Assembly: GCA_020650975.1 (NCBI GenBank)
Contig: JAIPMN010026821.1
Span: 1,718-25,195, forward strand
Direction of reading: 5' to 3'
DNA: 23,478 nucleotides
Source: Apostichopus californicus
Lineage: Eukaryota; Echinodermata; Holothuroidea; Aspidochirotida; Stichopodidae
The translations under genes were made by a program, and so were the position numbers. The notes under the pieces were generated by a model, which searched no databases, had not been told where the DNA came from, and saw only the letters and a list, made by a program, of their open reading frames with translations. Positions 1 to 12,300 of this stretch are shown one piece after another. How positions within the stretch are numbered: position 1 is the first letter of the stretch; each line of letters starts with the position of its first letter.

Positions 1-2179
1 AAGATATCTGACAAAATGTTTGATTTGTGGTTAATTAACTGTTGTCAAGTACAAGTCCTTGGCCGTATGGGGGGGGGGGGCAACTGTCCCGCGAGAGTTG
101 CACTTCCTAAATGAAGGTAAGTCTATGGTAATGTCAACGCCTGTACAGTATGCGCTATTTCAGTTATTTTTTAGCGAAATGATAATTTCTTTAGTCAGTA
201 GTCAGTAGTGTAACAACCTCAAGATTCTAAGCACGCGTTGCGTTGTAGGAGAAAGAGTAATAACGAAATTTTTATTTTAACTGCTCCACATGTGCTCCTT
301 GCGTTTGCTTTGGTTTTCACGAGTTTGGTTAGACTTAAATAATTGTTGAGAGCTCCTAAGATTTAACCTGCATAGGTGAACACTGTAGCAGTCTAATGTG
401 AAAGTACGGTCTATCAATATATTTATTACGTTTATATATATGTTTCATAAAGGCATATCAGTTTCATTGTTAGCCCCTTTATCAGAGCCCCGACGATTTA
501 CCTAAAAATGTCGAGGCACAGTCAACTACACGGCCCAACAACTCAGCTCATTTGCCCCCCCCCCTCCCCGCCCCTCCAGTAGGTCCCTCTTTAGTAGGTG
601 AAACAAATAATGGTAATACAAACCTAGCAAGGAAAGCTTATGAAGTACGTAAAGTCCTATTTTTAGAACATGAGATCTAAAAATAAAGAATCTTTAGATG
701 CAACTTACAAGGCATAGAAATTGCCATATTCCGGCAATTTCGGAAGTGCATTTTTGGCAAAATGTGTCTGCCTACCCTACGCGCCAACCAATGCTGACGC
801 TCCGCTTAGATAGTGTCATGATGGTCCCTTTTGGGAAACTGACCACCCACTAAAAAATATCTTAACAAGGGCCCTGGTTTATACGCACACCAAAAGTAGC
901 ACTATGTAACATTTGGAGGATACATAATGTTTCTCAATTTCACTCAACTGCCCCTAGATATTCTATCCTGGCTACGGCCCTGAGTATCTTCATTTTATAG
1001 ATTTTATATTTCCGATAAATTGAATGTGCCCAGATACCCAATGGTGATTTTTATTGTACTTATGATACCATATGTGTGCATGGTGTAGACATCTGTATAA
1101 CAAGATGATTTTTATTTGTGTTCAAATTTTGGTAATGTTTCCGTTTGGGTTTAAGATTCGATTTTATCAATCATTATAAAGGCCCTAAATTACACCCAGA
1201 TATTAAACAGATCGGTCTTTCTTGGTTTATGTCTAATCAATTCTCAGCTGTGACTTTTATTTAAATGCAGTAACTAAACAGAAACAAATTTGAAGATTTC
1301 AGCCCTCGCCTGGCTTTTCACCTGGACCCTGTCAGGGGCCCTAAAGCGGGCCCTTTGAACCCAGCCGAAAAAGGGTTTTGCGCCAAGGCACTTGGGTACG
1401 CTCATACTCATTCAGTTTTATCCGTGTTCAGTCATTTATGTAACGCCCCCTCATTTTTCAATTCATATTGACGTACCTTTCATTACTCGCTATAAAACAT
1501 TATCGCATAAACGGATTGTTGATTTCAAAACAAAAATTAAAATGATTGCTTTCCATATGATGTGACATCAAATTTCGTTGCGGAAAAAAACAAGACTAAT
1601 CAAAGAAAATATCATGCCATTGTTTCAATCATTTAAAACGTACGCAGCGGTGATTTCAAATGATATATGTTAAAGAATAGCAAATTTCAGTGACAATATG
1701 TCGACTATGGTTGTCTAAATTTTGGCAAGAAACTAATTTATCTTTCAACGCCGAAAATTAATGTTATTTTTGAATCGCTTACAGTGACTTCTGTTACTTG
1801 TACAATTCTTTGTTGCGCCTCTGCTCTTAAGATTATAGAGTCATGCATGTTACCAACAATAAAGAACAAGCACTTGTTATTGTTCATCACGTTTATTAAT
1901 TTCATTTTTATATTTCCTTGCTTTAAGATGCTTTAACAAAATTGTCACTTGAAAAAGGAGAACAGATACATTCTGGAATGTCATCTTGGTGTTTAAAATG
2001 CTTTTGAAGTTTACAAGTAAAGTAATCATATAATAAGTGGAAGAATTATAGTCAATGAGATTTCTTAGTATCCAACAAACGCAAGTTCTCCAAAAATACA
2101 TCAAGTTAACTGTAATGATCGGAAATGTCATACTTTGTGACTACTTCTACAACCTATGCGGTAGTGCTGTCCCTTACTC
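1..2179. other. Non-coding region, nothing identified
   Basis: AT-rich with no family-recognisable open frame on either strand. Contains a 12-G run at 69-80 and a C-rich tract at 555-577. A GC-richer patch at about 1310-1400 may be old repeat DNA, but I cannot name it. Confidence 0.6.
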
Positions 2180-2395
2180 AGGTTTAACTTGACGATTTCA
2201 CTATATTTGATTTTATAATTCGATCCTTGGATATTATAACAATATATGTTATAATAGCTGCCTAAACTGGCGTGGTAGTCAACGTTGGGGTTAGAGTAAT
2301 AGCGTACATGTATTATTATAAGCATCTTTGTCTCTCTCTCTCGTTAATTGGTACTGAACTCGTGATTTAGGTGATAACGCAAAAATAATCACCCA
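2180..2395 (-). pseudogene. Decayed FReD C-terminal exon (relic paralogue of exon C)
   Basis: Reading the minus strand, fragments of a FReD C part appear in the right order but in alternating frames. From about 2379 comes RYHLNHEFSTN (compare SYHLNQPFTTK); then, in another frame, RERDKDAYNNTC over the calcium loop. Back in the first frame are RYYSNPNVDY, GSYYNIYCYNIQGSNYK and KYSEIVKL (compare YHSNLN ... GSYYYIKFTEIKI). A (TC)6 run at 2331-2342 sits at the first frame break. About 14 codons, including the GAWWY pocket, are missing before YYSNPN. I found no matching A or B exons around it. It has the same orientation as the main gene, 3.7 kb beyond its stop, so it is probably a remnant of a neighbouring duplicate. 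Confidence 0.75.
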
Positions 2396-5300
2396 GTTGC
2401 TTCTTTCTTCTGTGGAATGGAATGAAACATATCACGTCATATAGGAATACATATAAGTCAGTTTGTGCAACGTACTTACGGTTGTGTGTATACCAGCTGA
2501 CGAAGGAATACACATAGGGAGAGAGAGGAGCAGGGGTAGGATTACTTTCTAACAAGAATAAAACTGAATTATTATTTTATAATCAGCAGTTATTTGTTTA
2601 TATTTTTTTTACGACGCTTAAGCAACCACAAATGTGGGAGAAACCCGCAAGGGCTTTTGGATTACAACTTGGATTACAACATTTCGGTTTGCAGAATTTC
2701 TACTTTACTTATTCATATTCACCATTTCTGGTATTGATCTTCAGTTTGGTGGTATTTGCATTCCTGAACTGGTATCAATATCCATAAAATAATAATTACT
2801 ACTAAGAATTGAGCTTACAAGTAATTCCAATTATAATATTTACCGTACTTTTACTTGCCTCGTTATTTAATACAGTTTCAGAGGCATGTAGCACATAGCT
2901 ATGAACTAATTACCGCAGTTGTTCATAGTTTTTGTTATAGATGTCAACAAACGACATTGGTATAGAATTGATCAGCTTTTTAAATGGTAACAGAATGCCA
3001 ATTGTTCAACTGTTGGACGCATCAAATGCATGCCGGGAAGTTTTTTTTTCCTAACTTTATAGCATTTTATGAATATAAATTCAATTAACCGCTTGATACG
3101 ATTACAGTTAAATACAATATGGCGTTACTTTTCATTGGGAAATGTACATGCAATAGCTCAAAGCACTACTGCTGAATTTCATTGGGTTTTGGGTGACTTT
3201 CACTACCAATATATCAGCGGGACAAAACGTCGGGAGAGTCACAACGTGTTATCTTTACTAATGTGTCTGTAATGTATTAATATAACAAGTTGTGTGTACT
3301 GGTTTCTTTAAATTCTCGTTTGTCGGTGTTAAGGAAGTCACCTCTTGAAAGAATTTCCTGCGAATTATAATAATGCAGTTTTCACTACTCATGTATTTAC
3401 TTGCCATGCTATTATGAACCATTGTTTACTGTTTACTGTTAATATATGAAACATTTCCAAACCATTTCATGATATTTAAAATTTCTGTAAATCAAATCAT
3501 CATAGTAACCCAACCTTTCCCGTAGGTATATCAAATAATAAAAAGAAGATATTGTTAATTTAGTTTCAATCCATGAATTTGGTGAATAACTTTAAAAATA
3601 AAAGTCCTCTTTCTTGCTGGGATCCACGTATGGCCGAGTTCCCGTTATTTACGAAAATAACTGTTAGTCTAGCCTGTTATTATTTGTGTGAGTGTTTTTG
3701 TCCCTTCTGTTACTGTTACTTGTCATTTAGCCTTTGAAGAAGATCCTGCTATGATCGAAATTCAGGCCAACTTACTTTTACACATTGTTATTATTTTGTC
3801 TGCACAATTATCCGTTTCGGGGGTTAGCTTGGTTATATTTCTATAATACCGTATATGTGTATATAATAGTTTAAACGTTGGAAATCCTTTCTATTTTATT
3901 TTGCTGACATTGTCAGTTATAAATGCTAAAGAAATAATACTGCTTGGAATTTTATATATCAAACAGCTTGCTATATAAATATCTCGATAAGCTCAGTGCG
4001 AGAAATGCATATCATATATTTGTTAGATGTTGAAATCCGATAGTGTAACCAAGCCTAAAATAACTTAAGGAAAGCAAATATTTTTGCAACGCAGAAGCAG
4101 CTAAATCATTTATATGTAGTATGGTACCCACCTACTGCTCCACTGTAAGTCACAAGTCCCGACAGGCGGTACTTTGTCACTCACATCATTGCTGAGAATT
4201 ATTTTTAATATTATTAACACGTGACTTTTATTCGTTAAGGTAACTTTTTCAGTCTCGTGGAGTCGTGATTGTGTGTGTGTTTCTCTCATTTACACTTAAG
4301 TTTAATCGTTCTATTAAAACAATGATAAATCACTATAACCGAGAAAAAAAAACACCCAACTGGTTCTAATTCGATAAAACTCGGCGTTCGAAAAGAACAA
4401 GCCGATGACGTCATCTTAAAGATTCAATTGAATTTGTCACCCTTAGGCAGTCAAGCGAGACGAGTTGTGGTCGGTTGCAGTCGGTTAAAGATAGTCACCT
4501 TGCAATACATATTACAGTAACTTAGAAATGAGTGATGAAACTGTATTTTGTATCGGGAATCAAGTGAAGAATAGAGAGGAGCATTGTAACGTTTGCAAGA
4601 CAATTGATAAATACCCCTAATATTAATTGAAATGGCAAGCAAGAAGGAATTTGTCAAATATTTGATAGGTCACTTACAATTGTTTTCTTTCAATGTGAGA
4701 GAAAGTGACGACCAATTTGGGGGTCGGGAGGGATAAGTGGGAAAGGGGTGAAATTGGAACATTTTGAAAGTTTATAACACGTTTATAAAGTTCAAAGTCC
4801 CCGGAAATAGTTGGAATCTGAGATATCTCTTGTTCTCTCTTAGCGACTTTAATTACAAACCCACATATCAGAAAGACGTATTTTATTTTCTGTGGTAGGT
4901 ATTCTTAGCCCGGAAGCTACAGTGCTCTTAGACATCTCTCTTGTAGCTGTTTAACGTAAGCACAGAAAAACATTTGATAAGTTCCAATTTCTTTGAGCCT
5001 ATTGGTATCCAGGGAGCAAAGCCCAGGAAGTTATAGCGTTTTGTTAGCCTACTACTTCCCAAACAAATACATTTTTGGACGCCAAAGAGAATGTTCGGTT
5101 TCTTTTATCGCTGTGACCAAGCGGGAGGTGTGAGGGGGGGGGGGAGGGGACTGGGGTAACATGTTGATTTGAGGGGAGTCCCTTCTCCCTTGGCGCCGCC
5201 ACTGATGAGACAAAACACGTACAGCAATAATGGGAAATAGATTCATAAACGGCGTTGTAAACCGTCCCTTCTAGAGTTATACGTTTACTATAGATTCCCA

Positions 5301-5972
5301 GAAGCTGTTTCTGGCGAAAATTTCATAAAACCACATAGAGTATACCTATCTGCTTGACCGACCACCATGTAGGTGGTGTGGGGGTTTTCCGGAAGGAAGA
5401 CAAAAATAAACCTAATATACGTCACGTGGTGCATTCCGAGTTTTATTTAGACTTTAAATTATGCCTATGATTAGGTGTAGTCACTACCACTCATTCTGAA
5501 AGTTTGTCTGAGTTACTACCAAGGGGTGTTCTGTTTCCATTAAGGAAATCTTGTTTAATATCAGGGTGGATGTCTCATTTGTAATTGAAGAAAAATAGCC
5601 TATTCGACAACCAATAGGAGGCGCGCTCTTTGAATTTTATTTTGTATCCTAACTGTAAAAACAATTAGCTTATCCTATCTATATAATATACATTTCCTTA
5701 TCTTTTGTGGACGTCACTGTGTTTTTTTTCTAAAAACAGTATGTGAAGTGGGGTGGAAGGGGGGTGGCACTTGCACCTATGGTTGAGCTACTGTGTATAG
5801 CATTTTGCCTTTTCTTTTAATCTATTTCATTTGGAATATTGCACAAATCGTATCAAATTCCTTTTTATTTCATTATATTAAATCGTACGTTTAAGGGGAA
5901 AATATATAATATAAGTTAGATAAACTTGGAAAAATGCGAGTAATGCCATTAAAATATGGACAAGTAGTTCTT
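2396..5972. other. Non-coding region downstream of the FReD gene
   Basis: No supportable gene. Short open frames on both strands lack conserved motifs. Includes an 11-G run at 5134-5144 and a short GT run near 4270. A hairpin-like motif at about 3730-3767 is discussed in the findings. Confidence 0.6.
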
Positions 5973-5978
5973 TTTATT
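5973..5978 (-). promoter_or_regulatory. Candidate poly(A) signal AATAAA for the FReD gene
   Basis: An AATAAA hexamer on the minus strand lies about 105 nt after the stop codon at 6083. This is a plausible position, but the region is AT-rich and such hexamers occur by chance. Confidence 0.45.
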
Positions 5979-6082
5979 TTCAAATAAGAAACATTCAATT
6001 TTGTTTAAAAATGAATCTCTAAAGTATTGTGTTGCTGTTGATCAGCGATACAACAGTTCTATTCTTTCCTCTGCTTCAAACT

Positions 6083-6309
6083 CTAGATGGGGCGAATCTT
6101 TATCTCTGTAAATTTGATATAATAATAACTTCCGGGAAGATGATACCAATCAAGATAATAGTTCCCGTAGATACAGTTCAGGTTAGAATGGTAACAACTC
6201 TTGTACCACCATGCACCATCATAATAAACAGCACAGTTATAACCATAAGCGTCATTGTCTCGGTCCTTTGTTGTAAACGGCTGGTTCAGGTGATAACTTA
6301 GAGCATCTC
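6083..6309 (-). CDS. Exon C: calcium-binding and ligand-pocket part of the FReD, with stop codon
   Basis: 227 nt, entered in phase 1 after TCTTTTTCCAG, residues 330-404, ending at TAG (6083-6085). Carries TTKDRDNDAYG (calcium loop), YNCAVYYDGAWWYKSC, SNLN, then the tyrosine-rich end and KIRPI. All calcium-loop acidic residues are present. The usual Gly after SNLN is replaced by Cys375 (codon at 6173-6175). This is the only intact C part in the window, shared in principle by both A+B pairs. Confidence 0.93.
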
Positions 6310-9300
6310 CTGGAAAAAGAATCAAATACAAAGTCAATATCAATCATCAATATAACTGTTGTACGTCTGATACTTGCTAAACCTTGTTTATTTAATTTGC
6401 TGTAATTACATCGCACTAACATAAATTCAGATTGGTTGCTTAATTATGTTAACTGCAATGATAATATGAAAACTTATAAATGTAGTTCTAGGGTAAACAA
6501 TGCAGTGCTTATTCTTTGGTTAATAGCTATTATTGGGTCGTAGTGTTATTGACAATACATGTACCGTATTAGTTGTTGATAAATATTTCATAGCAGTCAG
6601 ATTTACACATATGACCATAATTCTCTCTTTTATTTCATATCATCCTAGATCATTACATTCTAGTGTTTATCACCAAGGGGCACCTCATCATTGAGGATCA
6701 TCATGTAGCCGTCAAATATATATCTAGCTGATCACAAATGCGAAAATCGTCATTAAGTATATACCTACTTAATAAACTATGTACAGAATGCTTATATAAT
6801 TTTCCAGAGTAAGAGTCACTTGTTGTGGTATTGCACTATTAAGTAATCACAATAGCATTGGTGTCTGCATTCGTTCGTGGTTTGTTATTGTAAACCAATG
6901 TATGAGAGGTGTAATTGCATGTATGCATTGTGATGGAATAAATTAACATAATTGTTGCATGTGTATTGTTAACGTTATGTGAAATGTCAATACTGCAAAT
7001 AAGTTTCGAGCAATAGATGTTACCGTTCAAAGCTCCCTTACCACTCCCAAAATTCGTCTCAGAGAAATTAACAAATGTAAAGATATGTGAATCATTTCTA
7101 AATGTTCTGAGCATGTCAGTCAGTTATTTACTACTTTTAAAGAAGAACGAAGACAACACTAACGCTCGTCTGTATATTGATAACTTGAATACTATAAATT
7201 TTAAGTTCAAATTTGTGTATTGTTTCCTCTTTGGACTGACTTTTGCCTTTTTCTAATAGGTGATACATACGTAATTCTCTTCCTGCCTGTATTTATCAGT
7301 TAGTCGTTGATTATAACTAATGGTTCAACGATGCTTATAATTAGTTTCCAGCCAGTGCAATTTTAAGGGTATTAAACAATGTTGACAGGATTGTGGAACT
7401 ATAACAGACAAATGTAGGTAGTTTCCTATTTTGATACAATTTCCATTCTCAGGCTATTAATTACAAATATAAACTATCTTTCATCTGCTTGGCCTTCTCA
7501 CCTTGTTATCTACTTCTTTTTCCTTAAGATGATGTCAATATATACTATAATTAACTGAAGTAATAATATATTTCTAAAAAGAGTAGTATCGATGAAACGA
7601 TAACCTGGTTGTGTCTCATTATCTAGTTATGCTGAAATACCATATTTAATATTAAAGGAGATGTGTAGGCTACAAACCTGCTGTTCCACTGTGGGTCCCA
7701 ACACCGGATAACCGATAGTTGTCGCTTTCGTCGTTTGTCCTAAAAAAGTCATACTTGGCGTAGTATGGAGCTCCGTATCTGTTCACTAAGTCGATTCTGA
7801 TTTCATATCTCTTTTGGTTGGTCAAGTAATAAAGTTTATCATTTCCGAGCCAAAAATTAATACTTAAATTTCCAAATCCTTGCTTGTAGCTGTTCCATCC
7901 AAGGTAGAAGTCCTGACTACCATCGACACGTCGTTGGAACACCTATAAGATTTCAAAATGAAAAAAAGTAATTAATAACACAACCATGAATAATATTTGT
8001 GGCTTTCCGGGTGTGAAATTTTCAAAATGAACTACCCTTTACTTAAAAATTTTTCACCTGGCAATGTAATGAGTTAAAAGGTAGAATAAACCAAACTTTC
8101 TGAATCATGGAGGTAAAGAATACAAAATTATGATATTCGCAACAAGCATAAATGTCAATAGACTGTGGTACAATGTAAAATGTTCTTGTATATAAAGACG
8201 AATATCATTAGGAACAATGTCAAAGAAAATAACGAAAAATCCGACATAAGACATAGATCGGTGAAAAGAATGGTTACGATTAAAGTAAGTCTCACATTAG
8301 AGAAAAATTCATTCCAGTACAAGATCTACCAATGAACTATATAGTTCATAATTTAATCTCCGTGCCTATCGTAGGCTATAACACTTACCGTCCATCCTCC
8401 TCCGTCAGTCATGTTACAGTAGACCTCAAATGCTGACCCTTTCCATCCGGTTGGTTTGATGCTGTATATACCGTTGTTTCTAGAACCATCATCATAAATT
8501 TCTTGACAATCTTTTGCTGGTGTCAATGAAGTGAATGTTATGGCATCTGTAAGATAAAATTATTTAGAATTATTATTACATTAATGTTACTGGGAATGCA
8601 TGTAATCTAATGAAGTGAATTAAGAGTATAATAAGTAAAGTTCACATGTATTCTTATATCGAAACGATGGTTGACCATAGATGGATNTACCAAATGGGCC
8701 CTTAGAGGTTTGTCAGTGATATTCCCCTGATGACCCTGCATATCTGTCATCTTATGAAATGTTTGACGATGTCACGAAACAAATAATCTTCACATATATC
8801 TAAGCCTTTTAAGACATGTGGGTATGATAATGCGTTGTTATCTTATTTTTTCGTGATAACTCACCAGTATTCTCTCCAGAATAATTTCCGAGGTTAACCA
8901 GCTTGAAGTGACTGAAAGCGTCACTTATACGGAAATGATCGTAAGAAACCCGAATTAAGTAACCGCTTGATGTGGTTATCTCAATCACCAGTTGGTATTT
9001 CTTCTGGTTGGTCAAGAAAGACAACTTCTCGTTGCCGAGCCAGAATTCATGAGAGAGAAACCCGAAGCCAGACGTGTAGCTGTCCCAGTCGCGCCGAAAA
9101 TCGATGGACCCGTCGGTGCGCCTTTGTATTACCTATGGACAGAGTCGTTACCGAAATGATTGGTAAGTCACTGATCTTTCATTCAATGCTTTAAATGTTG
9201 GCATCCATCACAGCCGTCCTGATCTTTACTCAATAAAAAGCTTTTTTTACCACCATCTTGTAACTTACAAAAATTTTACATTGTCAAAGTTATTAATAAC

Positions 9301-12300
9301 ATCGTGACTACTCTTCCAGCTGCCATGAAAATTATTGACATGTATGACAATTGTTGATATAAGAGCAAGAAACCTAAGACATACCGTCCATCCACCGGAA
9401 CTGTCGGTGTTATCACAGTAAACCTCAAATGGATCCGGATAGCCATCTGGTTTGATCATGAAGACACCGGAAGAGTTATGGGATGAACATTGCCCCTGAA
9501 CTTCTCTGCAATCTCTCGGATAAGTCGATTGTTGATATAAGAAAAATGATGATGAACCTATGAAGCAAGTGAACAAAAAAAACTTGTCTACCTTATTTTT
9601 TAACTTTGCATTTTATATATTGGTTTACATATATAGCCTCACACGTGTAGTTTGCAGAAAATGTTACTTTAACAGCAAAACCGAACACTGCGTACTTTAC
9701 ACTATACTTACAAATCTGACATGAGTTATATCGACTGTTTTGTTTAACTGTTAGTATAGATTTCTATTTGAATGCCAAAAAAACACTTTAACTCCTCTTC
9801 CATTCTCGTCCACCAATACTTCAGACCAACCCCCGCAAATTACGTCCTAATGCCTGTGTATATATTCCAGGCATTGTTTACATGATAAATATAATGTAAC
9901 AAAGGTTTAATTTTTATTTAAATTACATGTTTGGAATCAAGAGGGGTAAGCATCACTCACCTAATATCTTTCCATTAGTAGATCCATCACTTGTCTGTTG
10001 GGCACTCTAACCAAAGAAAAATTCATATATGTAAATGAATAACAGGAAAGTTACTATGTTTTTTTTTTTAACAATGGAATAGAGCAAAGAAGTTTAAGGA
10101 TAAAACACGATTCGAATCAGTGATCTCTGGATATCAAGCTCTGAAAAAGATTTCAAACTTTTTTGAAACAGGTTTTCATTATATTACCGAGTCAGTGTGA
10201 ACTATGTGTCACATTTACGTTGAGAAGTATTACTGGGAATACTTACTGGGCGAACTTGTATAGATCAATTAACAAAATAAGTAGTGATTGCCGGTGGGAT
10301 AGATTTGGGGGTTGCGAAGATGTCGGTTACTAAATGGGTGCAAAATCGTGTTTTTGAAATTGGTTCAAGTCATTTCAGATTAAAAAAGAACATGTATTCC
10401 AATGGAAAGGAGAGGGCGGAGAGGGGGCGGATGATGGACAAAAATCTCTCACATCGCTTACATCTATTTTCAAGTTGACCATTTCAAAGATATTTTCGCT
10501 AACAAGCTCACACATTTCTAGCTCAAACAACGGGAGGGGGAGAGTGAAAACAGGTATCGCCAAGGCATGGAGTGTTTGAATCTATTTAGAGGTGTTAATA
10601 CAGATATTGGTTATATACCGTTATAAGAAACATGTTATAGGTTAACACTAAACAGAAATCAGATAAACAGCCTAACTCTACTATAAATAATCATTACTCC
10701 TAAATCCGAGGAGGGCTTATTATACAACACTCGAATGATCATGAATCAAAAAGCACATTACATGTGTATGCTAGAATCAAAATGATTCTACTCAGTTGTG
10801 TTTACGTTTTTACAACGATAACTCTTCCTTCTACAAGTCTAACTTGCATTTCCCAATCTTAAACCTTCCTGATTGACAATACAATAATTGATCTAGGCAT
10901 TGTCGTTCTTTCCAAACAGAGAGTAATCTCAATCTTTGCATTCGAAACTTTACATTAAAGAGAAAATATTTGACAAGGCATTCAAAGCCAAAATTCATTT
11001 GTTTCTTTTGCATACGGTAATAGTTTTATATCTACGAGGAAATAATATCATTATACCTAGTACAGTAAAATCCTGATAATTTCTTATAAGGTTTTTAATT
11101 TAACTTCGAAAGCTTAACTAAAATATTTTTGGGAGGGGGTGGAGGTGTTGGAATGGAGAGGATTTAATATTGTCGTAACAAATTTGTTAAACATGACGAA
11201 ATCAATAAAGTGAGAAGATTGAATAATGCACATGTAGTTTCAGGTTTTCGTTGTACAATCATATCAACACTTTTATTGAAAAAGTGACAACGGAACCAGA
11301 AAGAGCAAATTCAAGTATAGATTTTTCAGCTAATGATTACAGAATAAATAAATTAAGACATTTCTTTAAGAAAATTCTTTACGTGGCATTCCCTTTAAAT
11401 GAATTGTTATTGTATTTTTCATAAAAAAAACACAAACATTGCTCCGGAATTTCAGTTTATTTTGAGAAGGAAACACTTTTTTTACAATCGAAAATCGCGT
11501 ATTAAACTTCAGAGGAAAACATAGAAAACAAGATATTTTTATGAAAATTGCAAAATCTACTGCTGGCTGACAACAAGATGTGGCGTTAGAATTTCCTCCA
11601 TTTTTGTTATCTTATGATTGTTTGATATTTTTTCTAAGTAGCACTTTATTTGTGTTGTTATTTAAATAATAATTGATGACGTCAAAGTTATTTATCTACG
11701 AGTATGGGATTGGTGTATCTGTTAGTTTTGATCAATTTTAAAGTAAAGTCAGCTGCTTTTTAAAGTTACTATGACATACTCGCTTAAGAAACGTATACGA
11801 ATAACTAATAATATCGCCGAGCTAACTTAACAAGAATAACAGCGGTATATGTACAAACGTATCGTCAATATATTAAGTATCAATGTTCAGCAATAGACTT
11901 TCAGTGTTAAATTACAAACATCTCGTCGCTGTGATCTTAATTATTAAGATTCTGACATAAACAAAAAGAAGATCAAATCAACAAATGTTAAATTTTCGAA
12001 TATTTAAAAAAGTCTAGCCTATTTAGTTGGATGTAGGGTCGTTGCATATGTATCCTGGATCCCGGAATCTTTTACTCTAAGTAGGTAGTCGAGACTTGCA
12101 AGCTATCGGAACTAATATTGTTCGAAACCGCAATGAATTAGGACTTAACATTTTTATAAGACATTTGCTGGAATGGGTTACGATCTGTTGAACCAAGAAT
12201 ATATATTGATCGCGAGTCACATTACTTTGTATGAGCTATGATCAATACTCATAAAAGTATAAGACAAATAATGATTTTCAAATTTCATTAAATTAAGCAA

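Larger units (their letters stand above)
7943..9960 (-). other. Short introns of the FReD gene
   Basis: Between the exons in this span lie four introns: 7943-8388, 8547-8864, 9133-9384 and 9558-9960 (446, 318, 252 and 403 bp). The 318-bp intron, where a C exon for the first FReD would be expected, contains no calcium-loop or GAWWY-like coding. It includes the single unknown base at 8687. A 16-bp perfect palindrome, TGAACTATATAGTTCA, sits at 8333-8348, about 40 bp beyond the start of exon A2's downstream intron. Confidence 0.8.

Noticed and set aside
6029..6301. Plus-strand open frame of 90 codons
   Set aside because: It is the antisense of exon C; no motif of its own.
6839..7114. Minus-strand open frame with an LNGNIYC string resembling the FReD SNLNG region
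   Set aside because: No surrounding FReD pattern, no splice sites in phase, and it lies within the B2-C intron.
8333..8348. 16-bp perfect palindrome TGAACTATATAGTTCA
   Set aside because: Intronic and AT-rich; a single short palindrome is expected by chance and has no supporting context.
8967..9194. Plus-strand open frame of 75 codons
   Set aside because: It is antisense to exon B1, whose FReD motifs and splice sites are clear on the minus strand.
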